A stretch of 64,000 bases of DNA from JANQPX01 sp039197065 (GCA_039197065.1 JBCCUL010000002.1:186001-250000); one strand, 5' to 3'. Positions 17,324-26,908 are shown, numbered from the stretch's first letter. Notes: generated from the letters alone by a model not told the origin. Numbers and translations are program-made.

Positions 17324-18715
17324 ATGGCGATCAGCGTTTTCGATCTCTTCAAGATCGGTATCGGACCATCGAGCTCGCATACGGTGGGCCCGATGCGGGC
17401 TGCGGGCCTGTTCGTTCGACAGCTCGATGATCAGGAGATTTTGAGCCGGGTCGCATCGGTCAAGGCCGAGCTTTACGGTTCACTCGGCGCGACCGGCGTC
17501 GGCCATGGAAGCCCGAAGGCCGTGATGCTGGGGCTCGAGGGTGAATGGCCGGAATCGGTCGATACCGATCAGGTGCCGGCCCGCATCGAGAAGAACCGGT
17601 CCGAGCGGCGTCTTCACCTCCTCGGCAGACATGCCGTTCCTTTCGCCGACGGTGAGCATCTGGTGCTGCACCGGCGGAAGTCCTTGCCCGGCCATCCCAA
17701 TGGCATGCGTTTTTCCGCCTATGACCAGGGCGGCGAGATCCTGCATCAAGTCGTCTACTATTCCGTCGGCGGCGGCTTCGTGGTCGACGAGAACGACATG
17801 GGCGACGGCCTGGTCAAACCGGACGACACCGTCTTGCCCTATCCTTTCACCACCGGCGAAGCCCTGCTGCGTCTGACCCAGGAACATGGCCTTTCGATCA
17901 GCCGGCTGATGCTGTCGAATGAGATGGCTTGGCGCGAGGAGGATAAGATCCGGCGGGAGCTGCTGACGATCTGGCAGGTCATGCAGGACTGTGTCACCAG
18001 GGGCTGCGCGAAGGAAGGGATCCTGCCCGGCGGGTTGAAGATCAAGCGCCGGGCGCCGCTCTACCATCAGAAACTGCGCGCCGGTAACGGCGCCAGCGAT
18101 CCTTTCGAGGTGATGGACTGGGTCAATCTCTATGCGCTTGCGGTCAATGAGGAAAATGCCGCCGGCGGACGGGTCGTGACCGCACCCACCAATGGCGCCG
18201 CCGGCATCATCCCGGCCGTGCTGCATTACTACACCCGCCATGCCGGCGGCGATGACGACGGCGTCATCCGATTCCTCCTGACCGCTGCGGCGATCGGCAT
18301 CCTTTGCAAGGAGAACGCGTCGATCTCCGGCGCCGAGGTCGGCTGCCAGGGTGAGGTGGGCTCGGCCTGTTCCATGGCGGCGGCCGGCCTTTGCGAGGTG
18401 CTGGGCGGCACGCCTGCCCAGGTCGAGAATGCCGCCGAGATCGCTATGGAGCACAATCTAGGGCTCACCTGCGATCCCGTTGGCGGTCTGGTCCAGGTGC
18501 CCTGTATCGAGCGCAATGCGATCGCCTCGGTGAAGGCGATCAATGCCGCGCGCATGGCGCTTCGCGGTGACGGCAGCCACTTCGTCTCCCTCGACCGCGT
18601 CATCCGCACCATGCGCGACACCGGCGCCGACATGAAGCTGAAATACAAGGAAACGGCACGCGGCGGCCTCGCCGTCAACGTCGTCGCGGTGCCGGTCAAT
18701 ATCGTCGAGTGTTGA
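17324..18715 (+). CDS. sdaA: L-serine ammonia-lyase (iron-sulfur, single chain)
   Basis: Deaminates L-serine to pyruvate and ammonia with a [4Fe-4S] cluster. 463 aa from ATG 17324, where family homology begins (MAISVFDLFKIGIGPSSSHT); an upstream in-frame start at 17267 adds unconserved residues. N-terminal beta domain with SSSHTVGPMRAA; C-terminal alpha domain with the cluster cysteines near C-x-KENASISGAEVGCQGE and LTCDPVGGLVQVPCIERN. Length fits the single-chain class. It stands alone between exopolysaccharide genes and the OLD-type gene. Confidence 0.96.
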   Translation: MAISVFDLFKIGIGPSSSHTVGPMRAAGLFVRQLDDQEILSRVASVKAELYGSLGATGVGHGSPKAVMLGLEGEWPESVDTDQVPARIEKNRSERRLHLLGRHAVPFADGEHLVLHRRKSLPGHPNGMRFSAYDQGGEILHQVVYYSVGGGFVVDENDMGDGLVKPDDTVLPYPFTTGEALLRLTQEHGLSISRLMLSNEMAWREEDKIRRELLTIWQVMQDCVTRGCAKEGILPGGLKIKRRAPLYHQKLRAGNGASDPFEVMDWVNLYALAVNEENAAGGRVVTAPTNGAAGIIPAVLHYYTRHAGGDDDGVIRFLLTAAAIGILCKENASISGAEVGCQGEVGSACSMAAAGLCEVLGGTPAQVENAAEIAMEHNLGLTCDPVGGLVQVPCIERNAIASVKAINAARMALRGDGSHFVSLDRVIRTMRDTGADMKLKYKETARGGLAVNVVAVPVNIVEC

Positions 18716-18847
18716 GGCAGCGGCTTGCTGACTTGTCCCCTCTTCTGGCTGTATCGGCCGTTCTGAGAGTACCTGGGTCTTCAGCAGCTGCTTCTTTTCT
18801 TGTTCCAGTTATTATACGACTTTTTGGGCTGATGCAGTTAGGAAATC

Positions 18848-20866
18848 TCAGGCGGCCCGTTGTACGGCTTCCCTATCTTCCTTGTCTAACAAAGCAAAGA
18901 TATGATCAATGATTTCGGCAAGAGTGTTGGATCTTGCCCCCTTCTCATCCGCATTTGCTAGGATTTGCGACAAAACTTCAGGGTTTTTCAGTGCCTCGTC
19001 CTGGCCTCTAAGCTCGTAAGTATTAACCTTCTCTTCTAAGATCTCATTGAGGATCTCATTTCCTATTTCCTGGCGGATCAACGTTTCAATATTGTTAACA
19101 AAGCAAGCGCAATTTGATTTGTTGAAGTTCGGATAGTCCTCATGGGGCTCAGGTAAACCCATGAGCTTTTGAAGATAAACATTTGAGGCTTTTATGTTGC
19201 CTTTTTTGTCTTTCTTTTCTTTCTCTATGTCACAGTCCCAAAGGACATAAGTCGGGATATCGAGTGACGAGAAGATAGCCCACGGCCGATCGAGATTGTT
19301 CTTCGATCCGACAGGCAAAACCGCAATACCTTCTTTCTCAAATTGCCGGCCAGAGAGCTGTGCTGCTGCCATGAGGGCAGCTCGATCGCCTGGCCCCTCG
19401 ACGAGCACGATCGCTTTGGCAAAGAAGCCTTCTGCAAGCTCGCTGCCGATTATGTGGAGCCTTGGTTTCAGGGATTGGACAGTAAAGGAGCCGTCCGGCT
19501 TTCCTTGAGCTTTTTCGAGCTGCGCTACGATCGACTGAAGATCAACGATACTGCAAGTCGTCTCTCGTGGTTGTCCCGCATGTGTCCTGCTGCGCCTGAG
19601 AATGCGGACGTCGTCACTGCGATCGATCGCCGCGAAATGCGGCGAATGGGTCGCAAGGATCATTTGGGTTCTGGTCGCCATGCCAGGGAGATGTCCTTGC
19701 GAAAGCTCATGGAGAACCCGCGCAAAATGCCTTTGCTTGGTGGGATGCTGGTAGAGTTCCGGTTCCTCGATGGCTAGAATTAAACCAGGTAGCTGGCCTG
19801 CGTCTTGTTGACGAGTCTCAGCTGGATTCTCATTGGCAGCTTCGGCTTCGTCCAGCTGTTCTTTCGACGAGATAAAGCTGGCATGCGCCAAGTGCTGCAA
19901 CAAAGCGATGATAAAGGCGCGTTGAAGGCCATGGCCAGCGTAGTCGACCGGAACGGCCAAGCCATCGTCGAGCAAGTTGACATCCGCCATCGGCAAAGGA
20001 AGCGAGAAGCCATCCTGACTGCGCCAATTTAAGCTGACGGAGGAGTCCGCATACATTTGCTTCAATGTATCGCTCAGGCTCTGCTCCATCTGCCCAAGCT
20101 CGGGAAGATTATCCGAACTTGTTAACCGCTTGAATTCCTCTAGTGCTTCAGCCTCAAACGTCTTGATGTCTTGACGCTGCTGGATCGCACTCCGAACGAT
20201 CAGTTCCATCAACTGTCCGACGGCTGTATTCTTGCTGTCTTGCGCGTCTGTTGCGGCGTCACGCACGGCTGGCACGAGGACGAAGCTGGTGGCTTTTTGA
20301 AGTTGACCGCGGGCGACATTGGAAAAGCCGAAAAAGCGACCGTCATCTTGCCCTCGAACGCAAGCATCAGGATTCTCGCTCTCCCAGGCTGCCAGAAGAT
20401 CATCGACTTCAGCGACACGCGCAGCTCGTGGCAGGTCATGATACATGCCGTTCCCCGCTATCGCGTTCAGCTTACCTCTCTTTTCTGCGCCTTGGGCTGA
20501 GCGGATTTCATGAAAGGGTTCATGTATGTTGGCCATGCCGTAGTAGTTGCCATTGGCTCTACCGCCACCGGGCTCGATGATACGAACGACTGTCATCGAG
20601 TCGTTGTCGATGCGACTGGAGAAAAGCTGCTGTTCCTCGTCTGTGAACGCTTGGAACGTAAGCTCGATCTCGATTGGCGCTGTAGAATCAAAGAAATCAG
20701 CATCTTTGATATGGCTGAGGGATTTGGCGTAGAACAGCTCGATCGCTCTCAGAACGGTCGACTTTCCGGCTCCGTTTTCCCCGACAAGTACGGTTTGCCG
20801 GCCAAAATTCATCGATACGTCGCGAAGACAGCGGAAATTCTTGATGCGCGCGGCCTTTAAAAGCAC
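18848..20866 (-). CDS. OLD-family ATPase/TOPRIM nuclease
   Basis: 672 aa. An ABC-type ATPase half shows Walker A GENGAGKST (29-37), a signature-like YAGHGLQRA (309-317), Walker B LILAIEEPE (362-370) and the H-loop ATHSPH (405-410). The C-terminal half carries a TOPRIM nuclease core: the VLVEGPGDR glutamate (about 490) and WDCD (543-546). This is the layout of overcoming-lysogenization-defect (OLD) nucleases. No UvrD/Gabija-type helicase is adjacent, so it fits the stand-alone class. The 3' half is AT-richer than its neighbours (19,000-19,260), suggesting acquisition. Likely anti-phage or DNA-repair function; not proven by sequence. Confidence 0.82.
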   Translation of the reverse strand: MLLKAARIKNFRCLRDVSMNFGRQTVLVGENGAGKSTVLRAIELFYAKSLSHIKDADFFDSTAPIEIELTFQAFTDEEQQLFSSRIDNDSMTVVRIIEPGGGRANGNYYGMANIHEPFHEIRSAQGAEKRGKLNAIAGNGMYHDLPRAARVAEVDDLLAAWESENPDACVRGQDDGRFFGFSNVARGQLQKATSFVLVPAVRDAATDAQDSKNTAVGQLMELIVRSAIQQRQDIKTFEAEALEEFKRLTSSDNLPELGQMEQSLSDTLKQMYADSSVSLNWRSQDGFSLPLPMADVNLLDDGLAVPVDYAGHGLQRAFIIALLQHLAHASFISSKEQLDEAEAANENPAETRQQDAGQLPGLILAIEEPELYQHPTKQRHFARVLHELSQGHLPGMATRTQMILATHSPHFAAIDRSDDVRILRRSRTHAGQPRETTCSIVDLQSIVAQLEKAQGKPDGSFTVQSLKPRLHIIGSELAEGFFAKAIVLVEGPGDRAALMAAAQLSGRQFEKEGIAVLPVGSKNNLDRPWAIFSSLDIPTYVLWDCDIEKEKKDKKGNIKASNVYLQKLMGLPEPHEDYPNFNKSNCACFVNNIETLIRQEIGNEILNEILEEKVNTYELRGQDEALKNPEVLSQILANADEKGARSNTLAEIIDHIFALLDKEDREAVQRAA

Positions 20867-21086
20867 AGTCCGCTCTCCGAGAAATGCAACCTAAGCGCGA
20901 TGCTATTAGTCAATAACAACACAGTCGGCAAGAGAACATCCGTTTCGATGCCTGAACATGAACGCTCTCCTTATCCGGATTGTCGTCTGCCTCTACCCGA
21001 CTTCGAATGCAGCAGGACAACATGATTCGACAATTTTCGAATTGTCTCCGGTGCCTACGCAGCCGGAACGTCTGCCACTCGTCCGG

Positions 21087-23306
21087 TCAGGCCGGCGCCA
21101 CCTCAGCGTCGCTGTCGTCGTCGACGGTCAGCTTCGGGGGCATAGGCGTGCGCTTCATGGCGCTGCCGCGGCCGGACAGGCTAGGGTTGGTCATGAAATA
21201 GGCGTGCGCGCTGAAGGCTTCGGCGTCGGCGGCGAGCCTTCGATAGGTGCCGTCGGCCATGAGCTCCCAGCTGTTGGTCTGGTCCTTGAGATTGGCGATC
21301 ATGATCTGATCGAGCACCTGACGATGCACGGTCGGGTTTTCGACCGGCACCAGCGTTTCGATCCGTCGATCGAAATTGCGGGTCATCCAGTCGGCGGATG
21401 AAATGAACACCTTGGCGTCGCGCGACGGCAGGCCGTGGCCGGCGCCGAAGCAGACGATGCGGCTGTGTTCGAGAAAGCGTCCGACGATGCTCTTGACCCA
21501 GATGCGCTCTGAGAGGCCCTGCACCTGCGGCCGGAGGCAGCAGATGCCGCGCACCACCAGCTCGATGTCGACGCCGGCCTGGGAGGCCCGATAGAGCGCA
21601 TCGATGATATCAGGGTCGAGCAGGGAATTCATTTTTGCCCAGATCGCCGCCGGCCGGCCGGCTTCGGCATGGGCGATCTCGTCGTCGATCAGGGTGAGGA
21701 GCTTGTCGCGCAATGTCACCGGGGCCAGCGCCAGCGCTTCGAGCCGGTCCGGCGGCGCGAAACCGGTCATGTAGTTGAAGGCGCGCGCCGCATCATGGCA
21801 GAGAGCCTGATTACAGGTGAAGAAGGAGAGATCGGTATAGATCTTGGCGGTGATCGGGTGGTAGTTGCCGGTGCCGAAATGGACGTAGGACCGAAGGCTC
21901 TGGTTTTCGCGCCTGACCACCAGCGAGATCTTGGCGTGGGTCTTGAGGTCGGCGAAACCGTAGGCGACTTGGGCGCCGCTGCGCTCCAGATCCCGGGCCC
22001 AGCGAAGATTGGCCTCCTCGTCGAAGCGCGCCTTGATTTCGACCAGGGCCGTGACCGATTTGCCGGCCTCGGCCGCCTCGCAGAGCGCCTGCACGATCGG
22101 CGAGTTGTTGCTGGTGCGATAGAGCGTCTGCTTGATCGCGACGACATCGTCGTCATGGGCGGCCTGGCGCAGAAACTGCACCACCACGTCGAAGCTCTCA
22201 TAGGGGTGGTGAACGAGGAAGTCCTTGTTGCGGATGGCGGCGAAACAGTCGCCGCTGAAGTCCCGGATGCGCTCAGGAAAGCGTGCGCTGAACGGTGGAA
22301 ACTGAAGATCGGGGCGGTGTTCGCCGATTAAGCTCTGGACGTCGGCAAGGCCAATCATGCCCTGCATGCGCACGACGCTCTCAGGCGACGCCTGCAGCTG
22401 ACGGATCAGGAAGTTCTCGAGATCGCCCGGCATGCGCCCGGCGATCGCCAGCCTGACCACCGATCCGCGCTTGCGGCGCCTGATCGCGCTCTCGAACTGA
22501 CGCACCAGGTCTTCGGCCTCTTCCTCGATCTCGAGGTCGCTGTCGCGAATGACCCGGAAAACGCCATGGCCTTCGACGTTGAAGCCGGGGAACAGGCGAT
22601 CCAGGAAGAGCGGCAGGATCTCTTCGATCGTGATGAAGCGAAGGACAGCGCCCGGCAGACGGATGAAGCGATCGATCGGCGTCGCGATCGGCACCAGGCC
22701 GTGGATGCGCTTGTCGTCCTGCTCGCGCCAGAGGTCGAGCACGATGCTCAGCCCGAGATTGGGGATGAAGGGGAAGGGGTTGGGCGGCTCCACGGCGATC
22801 GGGGTGAGCAGTGGAAAGATGTGCTCGGCGAAATGACGATCCAGCCAGCGACGCTCCTTGCTGGAGAGTTCGCCAGCATCGATTACGGCGATGCCGGCAT
22901 CGCGCAGTTCGGTGCGAAGAGCCTGCCAGCACCGCTGCTGGTCGTCGGTCAGCCGGCTCACCTGACCGTCGGTCAGCCGAAGCTGCTGGGCCGGGCTCAG
23001 GCCATCCGGGCTTAGCGTTTTGACGCCGGCCCAGACCTGGCCCAGAAGGCCGGCAATGCGCACCATGGTGAATTCGTCGAGAATGGCCGCTGAGATACCC
23101 AGGAAGCGCAGGCGTTCGAGCAGCGGATATTGGTGATTGTTCGCTTCCTCGAACACGCGCTCATTGAACGCCAGCCAGGAGGCTTCGCGGTTGAAGAACC
23201 GATCCGGGGATTGAGGTCTGATCGCCGGTTCGTCAGCGGCCTGATCGTCGGATTCGGGAATGGGTTCGATGTCATGATCCGCCGTGGCGATATCGGTCTT
23301 CGACAC
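21087..23306 (-). CDS. ppk: Polyphosphate kinase 1
   Basis: Synthesises inorganic polyphosphate from ATP. I place the start at GTG 23306 because a clear AGAAAGGAAAG site precedes it and the upstream 32 codons are not conserved; this gives 739 aa. Family landmarks are RFFNREASWLAFNERV at the N-terminus, HHPYESFDVVVQFL, KQTLYRTS, the region HFGTGNYHP containing the phosphorylated His, and RGICCLRPQVQGLSE. It is transcribed away from sixA across a 119-bp shared promoter region. Confidence 0.96.
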   Translation of the reverse strand: MSKTDIATADHDIEPIPESDDQAADEPAIRPQSPDRFFNREASWLAFNERVFEEANNHQYPLLERLRFLGISAAILDEFTMVRIAGLLGQVWAGVKTLSPDGLSPAQQLRLTDGQVSRLTDDQQRCWQALRTELRDAGIAVIDAGELSSKERRWLDRHFAEHIFPLLTPIAVEPPNPFPFIPNLGLSIVLDLWREQDDKRIHGLVPIATPIDRFIRLPGAVLRFITIEEILPLFLDRLFPGFNVEGHGVFRVIRDSDLEIEEEAEDLVRQFESAIRRRKRGSVVRLAIAGRMPGDLENFLIRQLQASPESVVRMQGMIGLADVQSLIGEHRPDLQFPPFSARFPERIRDFSGDCFAAIRNKDFLVHHPYESFDVVVQFLRQAAHDDDVVAIKQTLYRTSNNSPIVQALCEAAEAGKSVTALVEIKARFDEEANLRWARDLERSGAQVAYGFADLKTHAKISLVVRRENQSLRSYVHFGTGNYHPITAKIYTDLSFFTCNQALCHDAARAFNYMTGFAPPDRLEALALAPVTLRDKLLTLIDDEIAHAEAGRPAAIWAKMNSLLDPDIIDALYRASQAGVDIELVVRGICCLRPQVQGLSERIWVKSIVGRFLEHSRIVCFGAGHGLPSRDAKVFISSADWMTRNFDRRIETLVPVENPTVHRQVLDQIMIANLKDQTNSWELMADGTYRRLAADAEAFSAHAYFMTNPSLSGRGSAMKRTPMPPKLTVDDDSDAEVAPA

Positions 23307-23425
23307 CGAACTTTCCTTTCTGTCTTGGGGTCGCCCAACAGGGCACCATGGGCTAGGCTTTGGGTCAAGCACAATACAACAAAATTGGCTGGACTGCTGC
23401 ATGATCCGAAGAGAGACATAGCTCG

Positions 23426-23953
23426 ATGCGCCGACTCATGCTGCTCCGGCATGCCAAGTCGAGTTGGGATCGTGGCGATCTTGATGACATTTTAAGACCG
23501 CTCTCGGCGAGGGGGCGACGAGCCGCACCTCTGATTGGACGGCATATCAGCGGGCGCGGCCTGGTGCCTGATTTAGTGCTTTGCTCCACGGCGGTGCGCG
23601 CCAAACAGACCCTGGAATTGGTGATCGCCGAATGGGAGCGCTCGGCGAACGATGGCGCCAAGATCGAAATGCGCGCTTCGCTCTATCTCAGTCCGCCGGG
23701 CGAAATGCTGGCGGCGATCAGGCGCGTGGATGACGCGATGATGAGCACCTTGGTGATCGGTCACAATCCCGGCATGGAGGTGCTGGCAGGACGGCTTGCG
23801 GCGAAAGGCGATCCGAGTGGTATGAAATCGATGGCCGCGAAATTTCCGACGGCTGCCTTGGCAGTTTTCGATTTTGATGTCGACTCCTGGAAGGACGTGG
23901 CGCCTGGACGTGGCCATCTTCAGTCCTTCATCCGACCGAAGGACCTGAAGTGA
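23426..23953 (+). CDS. sixA: SixA-type phosphohistidine phosphatase
   Basis: Histidine phosphatase superfamily enzyme of 175 aa. The catalytic RHG-type motif is LLRHAKSSW (about 5-13), with the usual PLSARGRRAA and SAVRAKQT equivalents and the second catalytic His in VIGHNPGME. SixA removes phosphate from histidine phosphotransfer proteins and, in E. coli, from the nitrogen PTS. It is divergent from ppk; whether this reflects shared phosphate regulation is only a guess. Confidence 0.88.
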   Translation: MRRLMLLRHAKSSWDRGDLDDILRPLSARGRRAAPLIGRHISGRGLVPDLVLCSTAVRAKQTLELVIAEWERSANDGAKIEMRASLYLSPPGEMLAAIRRVDDAMMSTLVIGHNPGMEVLAGRLAAKGDPSGMKSMAAKFPTAALAVFDFDVDSWKDVAPGRGHLQSFIRPKDLK

Positions 23954-24144
23954 GCCATGTTGCGGGCATCGGCCGATGTTCTGATGATCGGGCGTCATCG
24001 AGGAGAAGCTTCGAACTTTCTGCCTTTGGTTAACTCTCTCTTTACCTTGATGCCTTAGTGATGGGGACAGGACGGCTGGGATGGTATCGTCGTCGAGCGA
24101 AAGCAGCGGGCTGAAGATGATCTGGTGGTTCTTGGCAATGTAAG

Positions 24145-24942
24145 ATGAAACCTCTGCTTCTTTTGGGTCTAGGCTATGGCGTCATCGTCGCTTTGATGTA
24201 TGGCGCTCAAGACCTGCTGATCTTTCCCGGAACGAAACTGCCCAGCCGTCCGCTCGACGAACCGTTGGTTCCAAAACGACTGATAATTGATGCTGAGAGT
24301 GACGTCAGCCTCGCCGGCATGCTGTTCGAGCCGGGAGGCAATCGGCCATCGGCAGGTTTGCTGATCGGCTTTGGCGGCAATGCACAGGATGCGGAAATTC
24401 TCGGCCAGGAGCTGGCCGCGACATTTGCCGAACTGCATGTGGCCGTCTTTCACTATCGCGGCTATGGCGACAGTACAGGCAAGCCCAGCGAGACTGCCCT
24501 CTTTGCCGACGCGCTCTCGATCTATGATCGTCTGGTCCGAGATTTGTCGCCCAAGGCAATTTATGCCCTCGGCATCTCCCTTGGATCCGGCGTCGCCGGT
24601 TATCTTTCGAAGGAGCGCTCGCTCAACGGCGCGATCCTGGTAACGCCCTACGACTCGATCGAAGCCGTGGCAAAACAGTCCTACCCATGGCTTCCCGTCG
24701 GTCTCCTCATCAAACACCGCTTCAATACGGTCGATGCCATGACCGGCAACTCAACCCCGGTTGCGATCATCGCCGCCGAGCAGGACCAGGTGATCAAACC
24801 CGAACGCACCGCGGCCCTGCGCAGTGCCATAGAAAACCTGGCGTTCGACGAGACGATCAGGGGCGCAGGCCATAACGACATCCACGCCATGCCCGCCTAC
24901 CAATCCGCCCTCCAAACCGCCCTCTCTGGCGTCGCCAGATGA
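24145..24942 (+). CDS. Alpha/beta hydrolase (BEM46/YfhR-like)
   Basis: 265-aa serine hydrolase with an N-terminal hydrophobic anchor (PLLLLGLGYGVIVALMYGAQ). The core shows an oxyanion-hole region FGGNAQD, HYRGYGDSTGKPSE, the nucleophile elbow GISLGSG (about 145-151), an acid in AAEQDQVI and the catalytic His in GAGHNDIH. The pattern matches the bem46/YfhR group of membrane-anchored hydrolases, whose substrates are largely unknown. The last codons (from 24923) lie inside the distal unit of repeat copy D, so its C-terminus may have been shaped by the repeat. Confidence 0.82.
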   Translation: MKPLLLLGLGYGVIVALMYGAQDLLIFPGTKLPSRPLDEPLVPKRLIIDAESDVSLAGMLFEPGGNRPSAGLLIGFGGNAQDAEILGQELAATFAELHVAVFHYRGYGDSTGKPSETALFADALSIYDRLVRDLSPKAIYALGISLGSGVAGYLSKERSLNGAILVTPYDSIEAVAKQSYPWLPVGLLIKHRFNTVDAMTGNSTPVAIIAAEQDQVIKPERTAALRSAIENLAFDETIRGAGHNDIHAMPAYQSALQTALSGVAR

Positions 24943-25262
24943 TTCACTTGCCTGCGACTGTGCTGATGCGTCGTGGTCAGTCGGGGTAGGGAGTCGCAAC
25001 CGGGCCCGCGGCTTATGCCCCCCTCCTTGCCCGAGATCCTGCCGGCATACCCTGGAAAACTGGGCTCGTTCATCTCTGGCGTCGTCAGGTGATTCACTTG
25101 CCTGTGACTGTGCTGATGCATCGTGGTCATCCAGGCTAGGGAGTCGCAACCGGGCCCGTGGGTTATGCCGCTTTCCTTGCCCGAGATCCTGCCGGCATAC
25201 CTTGGAAAACCAGGCGCGTTCCTCACAAACGGCCAAAGGTCAATGAGGTGGCCACGCCACTA
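24923..25262 (-). repeat. Stop-anchored hairpin repeat, copy D, with tandem 150-bp units
   Basis: Minus-strand copy beginning at the TAG stop of the anti-sigma gene (25262-25260). Its hairpin GTGGC-GTG-GCCAC (25260-25248) and following CTCATTGAC match copy A exactly. It continues into two 150-bp direct repeats (25222-25073 and 25072-24923) that are roughly 85% alike by eye. Each holds TTTTCCA, GGTATGCCGGCAGGATC, TCGGGCAAGGA, CGGGCCCGGTTGCGACTCC, CATCAGCACAGTC and AGGCAAGTGAATCA. The distal unit runs into the end of the convergent hydrolase gene. It fills the 317-bp gap. Confidence 0.8.
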
Positions 25263-26906
25263 GAGATCGTAGAGGGGCTGGATTTCTGCGGTTAGGGAGG
25301 TGAGGAGTTCGGGGGCGGACCAGCCGACGACGGCGAAGCCGTGATTGCCGTCCCGCCAGTCGACGAGATTGAGTTCGCCGTTGGTCGACAGGGTCGGGTC
25401 CTTGGCATCTCCGCTCGATGGAATGATGCAGAGCGCCAGGGGCTGGTCGTCGGCGTCCAGGTAGACCAGCTGGGCGACGGGCTGTTCATTGATGCCGAGG
25501 AGGCGAGCGCCGGCGAAGGTCACGCCGTAGTCGGTGAGATCGGGCACCAGGATCTGGCGGCCGAGCATGTTGGTCATCCAGTTCTGGATATGGTCCAGTT
25601 CATCGGCGCCGACCTCGACCAGATGGCGTCGCGCGGTCGAGGCGTAGACCCGGTGATATTGGGCGATCTGTCCGAGCCAGCTCTGGCTCGCTGCTAGGTC
25701 GCCTTCGAGACCGACCACCTGCTGCAGGGCCGCCTGGCGGCCGGCTTCAGCGCTGTTCAGCTCTCTGACGACCGTTGCAAGACGGGTCTCCGCGGTTTGG
25801 ACATCCGCCTCGAACGCAGCCAGCTGACGTCGGGCCTCATCGGCTGCCTGCTCGGCTGCCTCGCGCGCGCCCTGCAATTGCTGGTTTTCCAGTTCGATCG
25901 AGGCAAGCCGCCGCTGCAGCGTGGCCTGTTCGGTCTGGATCCTGGTGAGATCGGCGCCAGCGGATTCAGCGCGTTCCTGGCCGGCTTCCAACTCTTCGGC
26001 GAGCGACGCCATGTCCCGCTGGCGCAGATCGAGCTCGGCGGTGAGGCTTTCGACTTCGGCCGAGAGCGTCTCACGGAGGCCTTCCGATTCGGTTTCCAGT
26101 GCCGCCAGCGTCTGCCTTGCATCGGCGAGGTCCGCGGCGATCTGGTCTCTTGCGGTTTCGCTCTCGGAAAACTCGGCGCGCTGCCGCTCGAGCATGTCGT
26201 TCAGGCGTTCGTTTTCTCCCTCCAAAGCCGCATAGCGGCCTTCGAGGGCGGCGCGCTCGATTTCGAGCTGCTGGACGCTCTCCTCATTGGCCAGCAACTG
26301 ATCGGCGGTCGCCTGACGCTGGCTCGAGGCTTGTTCGGCAAGACCGGCCAGGCGCTTGAGCTCGGCTTCGGCATCGGCGAGGGCGCGCGCGCGGCTTTCC
26401 GCTTCATCGGTCGCGGCGGCGAGCACGGCTTGCAGCTCGCTGCGTTCGGCATTGGAGCTGTTGTAGACATAATAAAGAGCGCCGCTGCTGATCAGGAGCG
26501 CGATCGACGCGGCTGCCGCGAGCGGCCCGTAGCTGATGCGGCGGGGGGCTGCAGGGCTGATCGCGACGACGCTGCCGTCACCCGCAGTTTCGTCGTTTGC
26601 CGGCCTTTCCGGTTCGCGCGTCGCCGGTCCGACGACGGCGACATCGTTGGAGCCATGGCCGCCGATCAGAGCGACCAGCCGATCCGGCACCTCCACGGCT
26701 GCGACGTCGTCCAGGAGCGTATCCAGACCGGCATTGGTGGCGCGCAGGTCGTCGACGAACGCGCGCACCGCAGGATCCTCGTCGATCATGCGGCGCACCA
26801 TCGCCTCGTCATCGGCGGTGAGCGGCGCGTCGCGCCCCGCTTCACGGTCGACGAAGGCGACGATTTTTTCCGCCATTTCGTCGGAAAGGCCGTTATCGGC
26901 GAACAT
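25260..26906 (-). CDS. Transmembrane anti-sigma factor with long coiled coil
   Basis: 548 aa. Residues 1-80 are cytosolic and probably bind the adjacent sigma factor; a membrane helix lies at about 127-148. Residues about 150-425 are an almost uninterrupted heptad-rich coiled coil (Glu/Ala/Gln/Arg). The C-terminal 125 aa (RRHLVEVGADELDHIQNWM..VPDLTDYGVTFAGARLLG) match the extracytoplasmic domain of RsiW-like anti-sigma factors, where VEVxxxEExHLxxWL and PDLSxxGFxLxGGRLL are typical. Ordinary relatives lack the roughly 275-residue coil. The ATG lies 2 bp after the sigma stop, so they are coupled. The TAG stop overlaps repeat copy D. Confidence 0.8.
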   Translation of the reverse strand: MFADNGLSDEMAEKIVAFVDREAGRDAPLTADDEAMVRRMIDEDPAVRAFVDDLRATNAGLDTLLDDVAAVEVPDRLVALIGGHGSNDVAVVGPATREPERPANDETAGDGSVVAISPAAPRRISYGPLAAAASIALLISSGALYYVYNSSNAERSELQAVLAAATDEAESRARALADAEAELKRLAGLAEQASSQRQATADQLLANEESVQQLEIERAALEGRYAALEGENERLNDMLERQRAEFSESETARDQIAADLADARQTLAALETESEGLRETLSAEVESLTAELDLRQRDMASLAEELEAGQERAESAGADLTRIQTEQATLQRRLASIELENQQLQGAREAAEQAADEARRQLAAFEADVQTAETRLATVVRELNSAEAGRQAALQQVVGLEGDLAASQSWLGQIAQYHRVYASTARRHLVEVGADELDHIQNWMTNMLGRQILVPDLTDYGVTFAGARLLGINEQPVAQLVYLDADDQPLALCIIPSSGDAKDPTLSTNGELNLVDWRDGNHGFAVVGWSAPELLTSLTAEIQPLYDL

Positions 26907-26908
26907 GG

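Noticed and set aside
24751..25236. Minus-strand frames reading through the two 150-bp repeat units
   Set aside because: The repeated peptides arise because 150 is divisible by three. Reading frames open through a non-coding repeat are expected, and there is no ribosome binding site.
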